A program made the position numbers and the translations under genes. Below the pieces are notes generated by a model. It saw nothing but the letters and a program-made list of their open reading frames with translations, had not been told where the DNA came from and searched no databases. A stretch of DNA of 64,000 nucleotides from Paracnuella aquatica (GTDB lineage: Bacteria > Bacteroidota > Bacteroidia > Chitinophagales > Chitinophagaceae), in the NCBI RefSeq assembly GCF_003332885.2, contig NZ_QOWJ01000001.1:310001-374000 (forward strand). The letters run 5' to 3'. Of the stretch, positions 1-7,878 are shown piece by piece. How positions within the stretch are numbered: position 1 is the stretch's first letter; every line of letters begins with the position of its first letter.

Positions 1-890
1 GAGGTGGTGGTGGAAGTGAGGTCAAACGCGGTACGGGTGTTTTTGGTTTTCTTCAAACGCTTGTCCAACACCAGAAAGGTGTACTTAAGGCGTAGAATAT
101 AAGTCTGGATGTTTTTTACCACCTGGTCGTACTCCTGCTTGGCCAGCGGGTAGTTCAGCGCATTTCGAATAATAAGCCGTACTGTAGCAGTATCGCGGCT
201 TTGGAAACGGGTGGTGCCGATAAAGCTCAGGGTTACCACCCGAACGCCAGCCGAGTCTTTGTCTTTTACATAATCATACGACGGCCGCCAGCGAAATTCA
301 TCGTCGCATTTTTTTACATCGGTATAATCGGAAATCGCAGCCGAAGGCAGCATGATGATGTTTTCTATGGGAAAGGAGCCGTTTTCACACAACACGCGGA
401 AGCGGATTTCCTCGCCTTCATCAACATACACGGTGCCGCTCACCGCAGGCTTGATCTGCGAAGGGATGATTTCGGTGCTGTAAAAAACAATGGAAAAACT
501 CGTGTCAATTTTCTCGGTAGGGTTCACCAGATTTTGCACGCCAATATTTACTTTATAATTGACGTCGTACTTCAGTTTTCCCGACAAAAAATAAGATTTG
601 TCGGCGCGGAAATTCAGCGTGCCGTTGTCTTTGTTGATCCGCAAACCCACCGGCGAATTGCGCAGGTACCAAAAGTACTGCTCCGGGTTTTTGTTGATCT
701 GCAACTGGTAATTTAGGCTCGAATCAACATGGATGGTAAAGTACGGGTTGAGGTTGATGATCCGAAGGGTAGAATCGGGGTGGTACACCTGCATGGTATC
801 CTGGTGCACCTGCACGGTATCTACATCCTGCGCTTGGGCCACGTAGCCAAAACACAGGAAGATGGACGCTAAAAGTATTGTTTTCAACAT
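1..890 (-). CDS. Secreted protein of unknown function, 3' end cut by window edge
   Basis: At least 296 residues are visible from an ATG at 888-890, and the frame stays open to base 1, so the C-terminus lies outside the window. The N-terminus (MLKTILLASIFLCFGYVAQA) is a clear Sec signal peptide with an AxA cleavage site near residue 20. Residues about 45-110 contain a P-x-GL-x-I-x-x-x-x-G-x-L pattern, as in Ig-like/cadherin-like beta domains. The visible C-terminal part is helical and lysine-rich. I do not recognise the family. The export signal and beta-rich body suggest a periplasmic or surface protein. No operon partner is visible upstream, because the hsp20 terminator separates the two genes. 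Confidence 0.7.
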   Translation of the reverse strand, partial: MLKTILLASIFLCFGYVAQAQDVDTVQVHQDTMQVYHPDSTLRIINLNPYFTIHVDSSLNYQLQINKNPEQYFWYLRNSPVGLRINKDNGTLNFRADKSYFLSGKLKYDVNYKVNIGVQNLVNPTEKIDTSFSIVFYSTEIIPSQIKPAVSGTVYVDEGEEIRFRVLCENGSFPIENIIMLPSAAISDYTDVKKCDDEFRWRPSYDYVKDKDSAGVRVVTLSFIGTTRFQSRDTATVRLIIRNALNYPLAKQEYDQVVKNIQTYILRLKYTFLVLDKRLKKTKNTRTAFDLTSTTT

Positions 891-1017
891 GCTGGAACCG
901 AATAAATTGCCCTGCAATATTAGGCATTAACCTTTTACCAATAACCCAATGCAGGTAATAGGTTACAGGCAGCGGTAGGCTTTACTGCATCGGCTTGAAT
1001 TAGCGGGCAGTATTTTT

Positions 1018-1051
1018 TAAAATAAAAAGCCCCTCGTGGAAACAAGGGGCG
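1018..1051 (-). terminator. Intrinsic terminator of hsp20
   Basis: Read on the minus strand, a GCCCCT/AGGGGC stem is followed by a T-rich tail (TTTTTATTTT). It lies about 30 bases past the hsp20 stop codon. Confidence 0.8.
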
Positions 1052-1082
1052 TAAACCAAAACCAACTGCTTATGAGAAAAAG

Positions 1083-1523
1083 TTATTGTATTGCGATTTG
1101 CTTCACAGGCTCTTTCATTTCCACTTTTTTTGGCAAGTTCAATATCAAAATTCCGTTGTAGTAGCGGGCCTCAATCTTTTCCGCGTCAATCGTTTCATCC
1201 AATGTAAAAGAACGCTTGAACGAACGCTGGCGAAACTCAGTGCGGATGAAGCCTTCCTGTTGTTTTTCTTCTTCCGCTTTGTGCGCTGCTGCAATGGTGA
1301 GCAGGTTTTTGTCCAGATCAATTTGAAATGCTTCCTTCTCAAAACCGGGAGCTACCAACTGCAACTCGTAACCATTTTCCGTCTTCCGGATGTTTACCGG
1401 GGTGCTGTGCCCGTTTCCATTGGCGCCGTTCTTAAATAAAGACGGTGCAGGATAAAAAAAGTCATCGAGGATGTTGTTAAAACTTTGTTCAAAAGGCCGG
1501 TTTGCTAATTTGTAGGTTGTCAT
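1083..1523 (-). CDS. Hsp20/alpha-crystallin family small heat-shock protein
   Basis: ATP-independent holdase chaperone that binds unfolding proteins in the cytoplasm as an oligomer. The 146-aa product has a short N-terminal arm with aromatic residues (FNNILDDFFYP), then an alpha-crystallin domain from about residue 38 to 140. That domain includes the typical A-P-G-F motif in 'LVAPGFEKEAF' and the G-I-L-x-L-x-L-P motif near the end (GILILNLPK). The ATG at 1521-1523 is chosen because the protein from MTTYKLANRP has normal family length; upstream in-frame codons would add 19 residues of unlike composition. The gene is monocistronic, has its own terminator, and is divergent from the bacilliredoxin gene. 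Confidence 0.93.
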   Translation of the reverse strand: MTTYKLANRPFEQSFNNILDDFFYPAPSLFKNGANGNGHSTPVNIRKTENGYELQLVAPGFEKEAFQIDLDKNLLTIAAAHKAEEEKQQEGFIRTEFRQRSFKRSFTLDETIDAEKIEARYYNGILILNLPKKVEMKEPVKQIAIQ

Positions 1524-1683
1524 AGTATTTTCTGTTAGATGTTTACTTGTTTGCATCCTTATTTTCAAACAGCGTACCATTGCATAAAATGATGGTTTAC
1601 ATGACAGTTATGCAGTTTTTTATTGTCGAATGTGACAAAATGTTATGAATTAGCTGGGGCTGAGCACAATAATGACAGTTCCT

Positions 1684-1691
1684 TACCTTTG
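1684..1691 (+). promoter_or_regulatory. Bacteroidetes -7 box upstream of bacilliredoxin gene
   Basis: TACCTTTG matches TAnnTTTG exactly and lies 24 bases before the ATG, giving a predicted leader of about 20 nt. Confidence 0.7.
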
Positions 1692-1715
1692 CAATGCAAA
1701 AAACACAAATAATAT

Positions 1716-2132
1716 ATGTATCCAATAGAGATCGTACAACCAATGAAAGAGGAGCTAACCGAATACGGCTTCCAGGAATTATTAAACCGCGATGAAGTGG
1801 AGGCGCAACTGTCGAAGCCTGGCACTACGCTGGTAATGATCAACTCGGTTTGTGGTTGCTCTGCCGGCACGGCCCGCCCGGGTGTGCTGATGGCAGTGCA
1901 CAACAGCGAGAAAAAGCCCGACTTCCTTACGACTTCGTTTGCAGGTTTTGATGTGGAAGCCATCCAGGCCATTCGCCAGCACCTGCTGCCTTACCCACCG
2001 TCTTCACCGGCCATTGCCTTGTTTAAAGACGGGCAACTGGTACATTTTGTAGAACGCCACATGATCGAAGGCCGTTCAGCACAAATGATTGCGCACAACC
2101 TTATTGGCGCATTTGAGCAACACTGCAATTAA
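1716..2132 (+). CDS. BrxA/BrxB family bacilliredoxin
   Basis: Thiol-disulfide oxidoreductase that removes bacillithiol from S-bacillithiolated proteins in the cytoplasm. The 138-aa protein has the family length and the diagnostic C46-G47-C48 active site in 'NSVCGCSAGTARPG', within a thioredoxin-like fold (YphP/YqiW family). The C-terminal 'VHFVERHMIEGRSA' is also typical. It fits with other bacillithiol genes in the window: a BstA/YfiT-like transferase at 24773 and the BshB1 deacetylase at 37200. Start: ATG 24 bases after a consensus -7 box. It is followed by its own strong terminator, so it is probably a single-gene unit. Confidence 0.92.
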   Translation: MYPIEIVQPMKEELTEYGFQELLNRDEVEAQLSKPGTTLVMINSVCGCSAGTARPGVLMAVHNSEKKPDFLTTSFAGFDVEAIQAIRQHLLPYPPSSPAIALFKDGQLVHFVERHMIEGRSAQMIAHNLIGAFEQHCN

Positions 2133-2145
2133 TTGCTTTAATTTG

Positions 2146-2176
2146 AGGCCTCTCCATGTACTGGAGAGGCCTTTTT
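2146..2176 (+). terminator. Intrinsic terminator after bacilliredoxin gene
   Basis: Perfect 10-bp stem (AGGCCTCTCC / GGAGAGGCCT), 7-nt loop and a T-run. It overlaps an upstream in-frame ATG at 2156 of the next reading frame, which argues that lgt starts later, at 2216. Confidence 0.92.
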
Positions 2177-2215
2177 ATATTCCGCAACACCGCCTTTTTC
2201 ACCTCAGTATTTTGC

Positions 2216-3379
2216 ATGTATCCCAACCTTTACTACGCTTTTAAAGATCTTTTCGGACTGGAAATTGGCCCCCTGCGCTTTATCAACTCCTTTGGCTTTT
2301 TTGTAGCCATCGCCTTTTTCGTGGCGGCCGCACTGCTTACGTCCGAGCTTAAAAGAAAAAGCAAGCTGGGTCTGCTGCAGCCAACAGAAGATACGGTAAC
2401 CGTTGGCGAGCCGGCCAGCACCACCGATCTGCTGCTCAATTTTTTACTGGGTTTTGTGTTGGGATATAAAATCCTGGGGATGTTTTTTCTGGGCCCTGAA
2501 ATTACTGCCGATCCGCAGGCTTATATCTTTTCCGGCGCCGGCTCCTGGCCGCTGGGCTTGCTGCTGGGCGGCGTTTTTGCTTTTTTAAAATGGCGGGAAA
2601 AACAAAAAACACGGCTGGAAAAACCGGAAAAGCGAAAAGTGCGCCTTTGGCCGCAGGACCGGGTAGGAGAGATCACGCTGCTGGCACTTGTTTTTGGCCT
2701 GCTGGGTGCCAAGCTGTTCGATATTTTCGAAAACTGGAGCGAATTTTTAAAACGCCCCATGGATTTTATCCTGTCGGGCGGCGGTCTTACTTTTTACGGC
2801 GGCCTGATATGCGCCACTATTGCCATCATCATTTTTGCACGCAAACACAAAATCCCGCTGCGGCACCTGGCCGATAGCCTGGCGCCGGCGTTGATGATTG
2901 CCTATGCCATTGGCCGGATCGGCTGCCAGGTAGCTGGCGATGGCGATTGGGGCATTGAAAACACAGATCCCAACCCTTTTAGCTGGTTGCCCGACTGGGT
3001 GTGGAGCTATAATTATCCACATAATGTAAACGAAGTGGGCGTACCTATTCCGGGCTGCGAAGGTCGTTACTGTGCCCAACTGCCGGTGGGTCATTACCCT
3101 ACGCCTTTTTACGAAACGGTAGCCTGCATGTTGCTGTTTGGTGTGTTGTGGGTATTCCGCAAAAGGCTGAAAACACCCGGTGCCCTTTTTGCTCTGTACC
3201 TGATCCTGAACGGGCTGGAGCGCTTTTTCATTGAAAAAATCAGGGTAAATAACCGCCTGGATTTCTTGGGTTTTCAGCCCACACAGGCCGAGGTGATTTC
3301 CACCTGCCTGATTTTTATCGGTATCGGATTGTGGATTTACCTGAGCAAAAAAAACAGCGTGCAGCCAGTTGCACGCTAA
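2216..3379 (+). CDS. lgt: Prolipoprotein diacylglyceryl transferase
   Basis: Transfers a diacylglyceryl group from phosphatidylglycerol to the lipobox cysteine of prolipoproteins in the inner membrane, the first step of lipoprotein maturation. The 387-aa product has about seven hydrophobic segments and the Lgt signature in its Bacteroidetes form (YAIGRIGCQVAGDGDWG), with the essential arginine in GR. 'GGLTFYGGL' and the late 'NGLERFFIEKIRVN' are also characteristic. The ATG at 2216 is preferred over 2156, because the latter sits inside the terminator hairpin of the preceding gene. Many lipoproteins in this window (4541, 17529, 21070, 28560, 50080) would be its substrates. Confidence 0.95.
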   Translation: MYPNLYYAFKDLFGLEIGPLRFINSFGFFVAIAFFVAAALLTSELKRKSKLGLLQPTEDTVTVGEPASTTDLLLNFLLGFVLGYKILGMFFLGPEITADPQAYIFSGAGSWPLGLLLGGVFAFLKWREKQKTRLEKPEKRKVRLWPQDRVGEITLLALVFGLLGAKLFDIFENWSEFLKRPMDFILSGGGLTFYGGLICATIAIIIFARKHKIPLRHLADSLAPALMIAYAIGRIGCQVAGDGDWGIENTDPNPFSWLPDWVWSYNYPHNVNEVGVPIPGCEGRYCAQLPVGHYPTPFYETVACMLLFGVLWVFRKRLKTPGALFALYLILNGLERFFIEKIRVNNRLDFLGFQPTQAEVISTCLIFIGIGLWIYLSKKNSVQPVAR

Positions 3380-3508
3380 ACTTGTCTTACGATAAATGGA
3401 ACGTTTTTAACACGAAAGAGTGTTAATAGTTATATATTAAAATGCATAGTATAGTTTTTGTAGCCTTTTATATGGCTGATGGAATTAGAAAGTTTGGGTA
3501 AAAGATGT

Positions 3509-3516
3509 TACCTTTG
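3509..3516 (+). promoter_or_regulatory. -7 box upstream of rpoD
   Basis: TACCTTTG matches TAnnTTTG exactly. A TTTG lies at 3493-3496, but at only 12 bp spacing, which is short for a -33 element. The predicted 5' UTR is about 90 nt. Confidence 0.65.
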
Positions 3517-3613
3517 CAGACTGATTTTTTTGAACAGCAGTTTTTCTAGCGCTTGTTTCCAGCCACACGCAACATTTCATTCTGATTAACAATATAAACA
3601 ACTCCGTTTTATT

Positions 3614-4471
3614 ATGAGGCAGCTTAAAATTGCCACCCAGATCACGAACAGGGATTCCCAGGCCGTGGAGAAGTATCTGCAGGAAATTTCGAAAATTCCG
3701 ATGATCACTCCCGAAGAGGAAACCACCCTGGCTCAGCGGATCAAAATGGGTGACCAAAGAGCTTTGGACAAACTGGTACAGGCGAACCTTCGCTTTGTGG
3801 TATCGGTTGCCAAGCAGTACCAGCACCAGGGTCTTTCGCTTTCCGATCTGATCAACGAAGGCAACCTGGGCCTGATCAAAGCTGCCCAACGCTTCGATGA
3901 AACCAAGGGTTTTAAATTCATTTCTTATGCCGTATGGTGGATCCGTCAGTCCATTTTGCAGGCTTTGGCTGAGCAGGGCCGCCTGGTGCGCCTGCCCCAA
4001 AACAAGATCGGCACCTACAACAAAGCCAACAAAGCTTACATGGCTTTTGAGCAGGAGCACGAACGGGAACCAAGCACTGAAGAACTGGCCGACATCCTGG
4101 AAATGAGTGAAACCGAGATCAACAATATCTTCCAAAGCAATACCCGCCACACTTCGCTGGATGCACCCGTGCACGAAGCTGAAGACGTAGCGATGGGCGA
4201 TTTGCTGGAAGGCAGCGACGATACCGACGATGACGTGATGAAAGATTCATTGCGTGCCGAAATTCGCCGTGTATTGAAATCGCTGAGCCCCCGCGAAGCG
4301 GAGATTGTGAATGCCTATTTTGGCCTTGATGGCGAAAATGGCACCACCATCGAACAGATTGGACAGAAGTATGACCTTACTAAAGAACGCATCCGCCAGA
4401 TTAAAGAGCGGGCCATCAAACGCCTGCAAAAGGCCCGGTACAGCAATGCACTGAAGGCTTATTTGGGATAA
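3614..4471 (+). CDS. rpoD: Primary RNA polymerase sigma factor (sigma-70/RpoD)
   Basis: Directs RNA polymerase to housekeeping promoters. At 285 aa it has the compact Bacteroidetes form without region 1.1. Region 1.2 (YLQEISKIPMITPEEE) is followed by region 2 (DLINEGNLGLIKAAQRFD ... SYAVWWIRQSI), region 3 (LPQNKIGTYNKANKAY) and a helix-turn-helix region 4.2 (GTTIEQIGQKYDLTKERIRQ). This is the factor that recognises TAnnTTTG promoters, the box seen throughout this window. Monocistronic, with a strong terminator. Confidence 0.97.
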   Translation: MRQLKIATQITNRDSQAVEKYLQEISKIPMITPEEETTLAQRIKMGDQRALDKLVQANLRFVVSVAKQYQHQGLSLSDLINEGNLGLIKAAQRFDETKGFKFISYAVWWIRQSILQALAEQGRLVRLPQNKIGTYNKANKAYMAFEQEHEREPSTEELADILEMSETEINNIFQSNTRHTSLDAPVHEAEDVAMGDLLEGSDDTDDDVMKDSLRAEIRRVLKSLSPREAEIVNAYFGLDGENGTTIEQIGQKYDLTKERIRQIKERAIKRLQKARYSNALKAYLG

Positions 4472-4490
4472 GCGTCCCGATATTTTTCCG

Positions 4491-4525
4491 AAAGCCCTGC
4501 AACAAATGTTGTGGGGCTTTTGTTT
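4491..4525 (+). terminator. Intrinsic terminator of rpoD
   Basis: AAAGCCCTGCAAC pairs with GTTGTGGGGCTTT around a short AAAT loop and is followed by T-rich sequence. Confidence 0.85.
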
Positions 4526-4540
4526 GTAATTTCACCCCTT

Positions 4541-5422
4541 ATGCGCCGAATTCTTGCTCCACTTTTTTTGCTCATAGTAGTTACCGGCTGCGAAAAAGCC
4601 GTGGACTTTGACCTGGAAGAAGCCGAGCCAAAACTGGTGGTGGAAGCAACCATTGAGAACGGGCAGGCGCCGGTAGTGGTCCTTTCGCGGTCTTCCAACT
4701 TTTTTGCGCAGATCAGTCCCGAGCTGCTGGCGCAAAGTTTTGTCCGCAATGCGGAAGTGTATGTTTCCAATGGCACATTGACCCACCGGCTCAAGGAATT
4801 TACGGTGCCCACCGGCAATGGCTATTCGCTCACTTTTTATACCAACGACCCGGCGCAACCGGCAACGGCTTTTGTAGGTGCATTGAAGACGGGCTATATG
4901 CTAAAAATAATTGCTGACGGCAATGAATACACCGCCCAAACCACTATTCCGGATACGACCCGCAGGCTGGATTCGATTTGGTGGAAACCGGTGCCCAATG
5001 CCGTTGATGACGAAGAAATATCGCTGTACATCCGGGCTACAGACCGCCCGGGTTTTGGCGATTATATCCGCTATTTTACCAAAAAGAACAGTGGAACATA
5101 CCTACCGCCGTTTACATCAGTCTTCGATGATTTTATTATTGACGGCTCCACTTACGAGCTGGTAGTGGAACCCGGCTTTAACCGCAACATCGAACGCAAC
5201 GACGAAGACTATTACTTTAAACGCGGCGATACCATCAGCTTAAAACTCGCCAACATCGACCGCGCCACCTACGATTTCTGGCGCACCATGGAGTACGGTT
5301 ACAATTCGGTCGGCAATCCTTTTTCTACGCCTGTAAAAGTGCTCGGCAACATCAGCGGCGGCGCACTGGGTTATTTCGGTGGCTATGGCGTGCAGTATAA
5401 AACGGTGGTGGTACCGAAGTAG
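4541..5422 (+). CDS. DUF4249 family lipoprotein
   Basis: The 293-aa product begins with a lipoprotein signal (MRRILAPLFLLIVVTGCEK; lipobox VTGC). It continues with a beta-rich body typical of DUF4249 ('PKLVVEATIENGQAPVVVLSRS', then a domain rich in aromatic and acidic residues). DUF4249 proteins are usually encoded beside a TonB-dependent receptor with an N-terminal carboxypeptidase-regulatory domain and probably act as its outer-membrane partner. Here no receptor is adjacent, so it is a solitary copy. The ATG at 4541 is chosen because it directly precedes the signal peptide. Function unknown. Confidence 0.85.
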   Translation: MRRILAPLFLLIVVTGCEKAVDFDLEEAEPKLVVEATIENGQAPVVVLSRSSNFFAQISPELLAQSFVRNAEVYVSNGTLTHRLKEFTVPTGNGYSLTFYTNDPAQPATAFVGALKTGYMLKIIADGNEYTAQTTIPDTTRRLDSIWWKPVPNAVDDEEISLYIRATDRPGFGDYIRYFTKKNSGTYLPPFTSVFDDFIIDGSTYELVVEPGFNRNIERNDEDYYFKRGDTISLKLANIDRATYDFWRTMEYGYNSVGNPFSTPVKVLGNISGGALGYFGGYGVQYKTVVVPK

Positions 5423-5564
5423 TTGGAAGACGGAAGACGGAAGTCCGACGACGATCTTTCAAGCATGTGATGTCCAGCGCTACTTAAGTTTTGTTTAAAC
5501 TAATGCAACTGCGTCGTCTTTCTTCCGACTTCCGACCACGGACTTCCGACTTTTCCCCACTTCC
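5423..5564. repeat. Inverted-arm heptad repeat element A
   Basis: The left arm begins two bases after the DUF4249 stop. It consists of 7-bp words in strict phase: GGAAGAC, GGAAGAC, GGAAGTC, CGACGAC (5425-5452). The right arm (5513-5564) holds the complementary words TTCCGAC, TTCCGAC, CACGGAC, TTCCGAC, TTTTCCC, CACTTCC, also in 7-bp phase. About 60 bp of non-repeated sequence separate the arms. The right arm ends 3 bp before the trxB -7 box. It shares the 14-mer CTTCCGACTTTTCC with element H. Confidence 0.85.
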
Positions 5565-5567
5565 ACC

Positions 5568-5575
5568 TAACTTTG
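5568..5575 (+). promoter_or_regulatory. -7 box of trxB
   Basis: TAACTTTG fits TAnnTTTG, 19 bases before the ATG. The -33 region falls inside the right arm of heptad element A, where no TTTG is visible. Confidence 0.7.
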
Positions 5576-5594
5576 CACCGCATAAGAATACAGC

Positions 5595-6542
5595 ATGGAT
5601 CAAAATATATCAGAAAGGGTTAATTGCCTCATCATAGGATCGGGACCGGCCGGTTATACCGCTGCCGTTTATGCAGCACGGGCCAACATGAAACCGGTGT
5701 TGTACCAGGGCATTCAGCCAGGTGGTCAGCTTACCATCACCACCGAAGTGGAAAACTATCCGGGCTTTCCGGAAGGCGTGCAGGGACCGGAGCTGATGGT
5801 GCATTTCGAAAAGCAGGCCCAGCGCATGGGTGCCGATATCCGGTATGGTTTGGCCACCAAGGTCGACCTGTCGGAGCAACCGTACAAAGTGTGGATCGAC
5901 GAAGAGAAAATCATCGAAGCATACGCCATCATCATTGCCACCGGTGCATCGGCCAAGTGGCTGGGTATTGAAAGCGAACAGCGGCTGAACGGCCATGGCG
6001 TTAGCGCCTGCGCCGTTTGCGACGGATTTTTCTTCCGCGGTAAAGAAGTGGCTATTGTAGGCGCCGGCGATACCGCAGCAGAAGAAGCCTTGTACCTTTC
6101 AAAGTTGTGCAGTACCGTACATATGATTGTACGCCGCGATGAAATGCGGGCTTCCAAAGTAATGCAGGACCGGGTTAAAAACACTGCCAACATCAAGATC
6201 TACTGGAACAGCGAAACCGACGAAGTGCTGGGCGATAAGTTGGTGGAAGGCGTACGCATCCGCAATAACCAAACCGGTGAAACCGTAGAAGTGCCGGTGC
6301 GTGGTTTTTTCGTAGCCATTGGGCACAAACCCAACTCGGACATTTTCCAGGGCATGCTCGACATGGACGAATCTGGCTACATCCTCACGGTGCCAGGTTC
6401 GGCTAAAACCAATGTGGAAGGCGTGTTTGCCTGCGGCGATGTGCAGGATAAAATTTACCGCCAGGCCATTACGGCTGCAGGCAGCGGTTGCATGGCTGCA
6501 CTGGATGCTGAACGTTACCTTTCGGAAAAAGGTTTTCATTAA
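5595..6542 (+). CDS. trxB: Thioredoxin-disulfide reductase
   Basis: NADPH- and FAD-dependent reduction of thioredoxin in the cytoplasm. The 315-aa protein has the low-molecular-weight TrxR layout: FAD Rossmann motif GSGPAGYTAAVYAARA (residues 15-30), redox pair C139-A-V-C142, NADPH motif GAGDTAAEEA, and the C-terminal 'VFACGDVQDKIYRQAITAAGSGC'. It has its own -7 box and terminator, so it is probably monocistronic. It could also reduce bacillithiol-related substrates, but the sequence gives no sign of that. Confidence 0.96.
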   Translation: MDQNISERVNCLIIGSGPAGYTAAVYAARANMKPVLYQGIQPGGQLTITTEVENYPGFPEGVQGPELMVHFEKQAQRMGADIRYGLATKVDLSEQPYKVWIDEEKIIEAYAIIIATGASAKWLGIESEQRLNGHGVSACAVCDGFFFRGKEVAIVGAGDTAAEEALYLSKLCSTVHMIVRRDEMRASKVMQDRVKNTANIKIYWNSETDEVLGDKLVEGVRIRNNQTGETVEVPVRGFFVAIGHKPNSDIFQGMLDMDESGYILTVPGSAKTNVEGVFACGDVQDKIYRQAITAAGSGCMAALDAERYLSEKGFH

Positions 6543-6585
6543 GTTTTAGAAAAACGGATCGTTTATCAAACGATTGGTTTTATAT

Positions 6586-6620
6586 AAAATAAGCGGATGC
6601 CCATGCTCCGCTTATTTTTT
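6586..6620 (+). terminator. Intrinsic terminator of trxB
   Basis: AAATAAGCGGA / TCCGCTTATTT stem with a 9-nt loop and a run of T. A smaller ATCGTTT/AAACGAT hairpin lies just upstream (6558-6574). Confidence 0.88.
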
Positions 6621-6674
6621 TAATGAGAACAAACCCGTTAATTATCCCGGCACAAAAATTTTGATACCAACACG

Positions 6675-7037
6675 ATGGGTGCATCTATGACAATAGAATT
6701 AAGGTCGCTGCGTTTTTTTTCGGGCCACGGTTTGTACGAAGAAGAAGAAAAAGCGGGCAATGAATTTGAAGTAGACGTGACCGTTTCGTTTTTGCCGCAG
6801 GAGCACCCGGTCACCAAACTGGCGCACACCGTAAATTACGTGGCCGTGTACCAGATCGTAAAAGCAGTCATGGAACAACGGCAGCAATTACTGGAAACCT
6901 GCGCCATGATCATTTGCACGCAGCTGAAGGAGGCGTTTCCGCAAATTCTGGATGCAACCATCAGCATCAAAAAAATGACGCCGCCCATCACCGGGTTTAC
7001 CGGTTCGGTAGGGGTGCGGTATTCACAAACATTTTAA
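6675..7037 (+). CDS. folB: Dihydroneopterin aldolase
   Basis: Converts 7,8-dihydroneopterin to 6-hydroxymethyl-dihydropterin and glycolaldehyde in folate synthesis. The product is 120 aa, the usual length, with the FolB pattern 'LRSLRFFSGHGLYEEEEKAG' near the start, 'VNYVAVYQIV' in the middle and 'ISIKKMTPPI' near the end. ATG 6675 is used; ATG 6687 (MTIELRS) is equally possible. The TPR gene follows after 9 bases and is probably co-transcribed. Other folate genes in the window are at 10642, 25918 and 51808. Confidence 0.92.
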   Translation: MGASMTIELRSLRFFSGHGLYEEEEKAGNEFEVDVTVSFLPQEHPVTKLAHTVNYVAVYQIVKAVMEQRQQLLETCAMIICTQLKEAFPQILDATISIKKMTPPITGFTGSVGVRYSQTF

Positions 7038-7046
7038 TCCTATTGC

Positions 7047-7793
7047 ATGAAAGCAAAATTGTTGGTACTGTTACTGGTTTGTTTTTTTACGGCAAAAAGC
7101 CAGCAACAGCAGTTAATTGCCGAAGCGGTAAAACTCGAAGCAGCGTTCCAGGAGGCAGCGGCGTTGGACAAACTGGCGCAGGTGTTGAAGGCGGAACCAA
7201 CCAACTATTTTGCCCTTTGGAAAAGCAGCGAGTTGCACAGCCGGCTCGGAATTGCGCAGCCCACAAAAGCCAAACAAATGGCTTATTATACCCGGGCCCA
7301 ACGTCTGGCGCAACAAGCCATTAAAGTGTTGCCGAAAGGCGCGGAAGGATATTATGCACTATCGGTGGCTATGGGCCGCCTGGCACTGGCGGGTCCAACA
7401 AAAGAAAAAATTGCCGCGGTAAAAGCTATCAAAGAAAATGCGGAAAAAGCTTTGCAGCTCAATCCCGGTCATGGCCGTGCCTGGCATGTGTTGGGCAAAT
7501 GGCACTTTGAAGTAAGCGGCCTCAATATGATGGAGCGCACCGCGGTTAAAGTTTTTTATGGTGGTTTTCCGCCTGCATCAACACAGCAAAGCATCCGTGC
7601 TTATGAAAAGGCCCAGAGCCTGGAGCCTGCATTTGCCCTCAACCACCTGGAGTTGGCCAAAGCATACATTCGCAACAACGAGGAAGCAAAAGCAAAAGCC
7701 CTGTTGCAACAACTGGCTTCGCTACCCACCCGCACCGGCGATGATAACCGTGTAAAAGCAGAAGGCAAAGAACTGCTGCGCAGCATCAACTAA
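7047..7793 (+). CDS. Exported TPR protein resembling the RMDN (regulator of microtubule dynamics) family
   Basis: The 248-aa product has a cleavable signal peptide (MKAKLLVLLLVCFFTAKSQ), so it is probably periplasmic, followed by TPR-like helical pairs. Residues 143-176 ('GRAWHVLGKWHFEVSGLN', then 'KVFYGGFPPAS') closely resemble the region of animal RMDN proteins that reads G-R-W-x-x-x-V-S-x-L ... LFG-x-x-P-x-S. The following 'AYEKAQSLEPAFALNHLELAKAY' and 'LASLPTRTGDD' match the same family. A bacterial cell has no microtubules, so the family name should not be read as function. The role is unknown, probably protein-protein contact in the envelope. Confidence 0.8.
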   Translation: MKAKLLVLLLVCFFTAKSQQQQLIAEAVKLEAAFQEAAALDKLAQVLKAEPTNYFALWKSSELHSRLGIAQPTKAKQMAYYTRAQRLAQQAIKVLPKGAEGYYALSVAMGRLALAGPTKEKIAAVKAIKENAEKALQLNPGHGRAWHVLGKWHFEVSGLNMMERTAVKVFYGGFPPASTQQSIRAYEKAQSLEPAFALNHLELAKAYIRNNEEAKAKALLQQLASLPTRTGDDNRVKAEGKELLRSIN

Positions 7794-7830
7794 TCTGCGG
7801 CCGCGGTATTAGTCTCACATTGTTTTAATC

Positions 7831-7872
7831 CTTTGTGCTTCTTCCTGTCTTTCTGCCTTCGTGGCTCAATGG
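7831..7872. repeat. Unpaired degenerate octad array
   Basis: After CTTTGTGC, four 8-bp words follow in phase (CTTCCTGT, CTTTCTGC, CTTCGTGG, CTCAATGG) in the gap between two convergent genes, ending 6 bases before the MATE stop codon. No inverted partner arm is visible, so it resembles one arm of the elements at 21520 and 48321. Confidence 0.45.
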
Positions 7873-7878
7873 CAAATC

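Noticed and set aside
1624..1637. TGTCGAATGTGACA palindrome upstream of hsp20 as a heat-shock operator
   Set aside because: Only the outer 4 bases are symmetric, and it does not match CIRCE/HrcA; too weak to report.
2156..2215. Upstream start of lgt at 2156
   Set aside because: The ATG sits in the loop of the preceding gene's terminator, and the extra 20 residues are not Lgt-like.
3485..4174. 229-codon minus-strand open frame across rpoD
   Set aside because: It is the antisense shadow of rpoD; its translation has no family resemblance and the plus-strand frame is a certain sigma factor.
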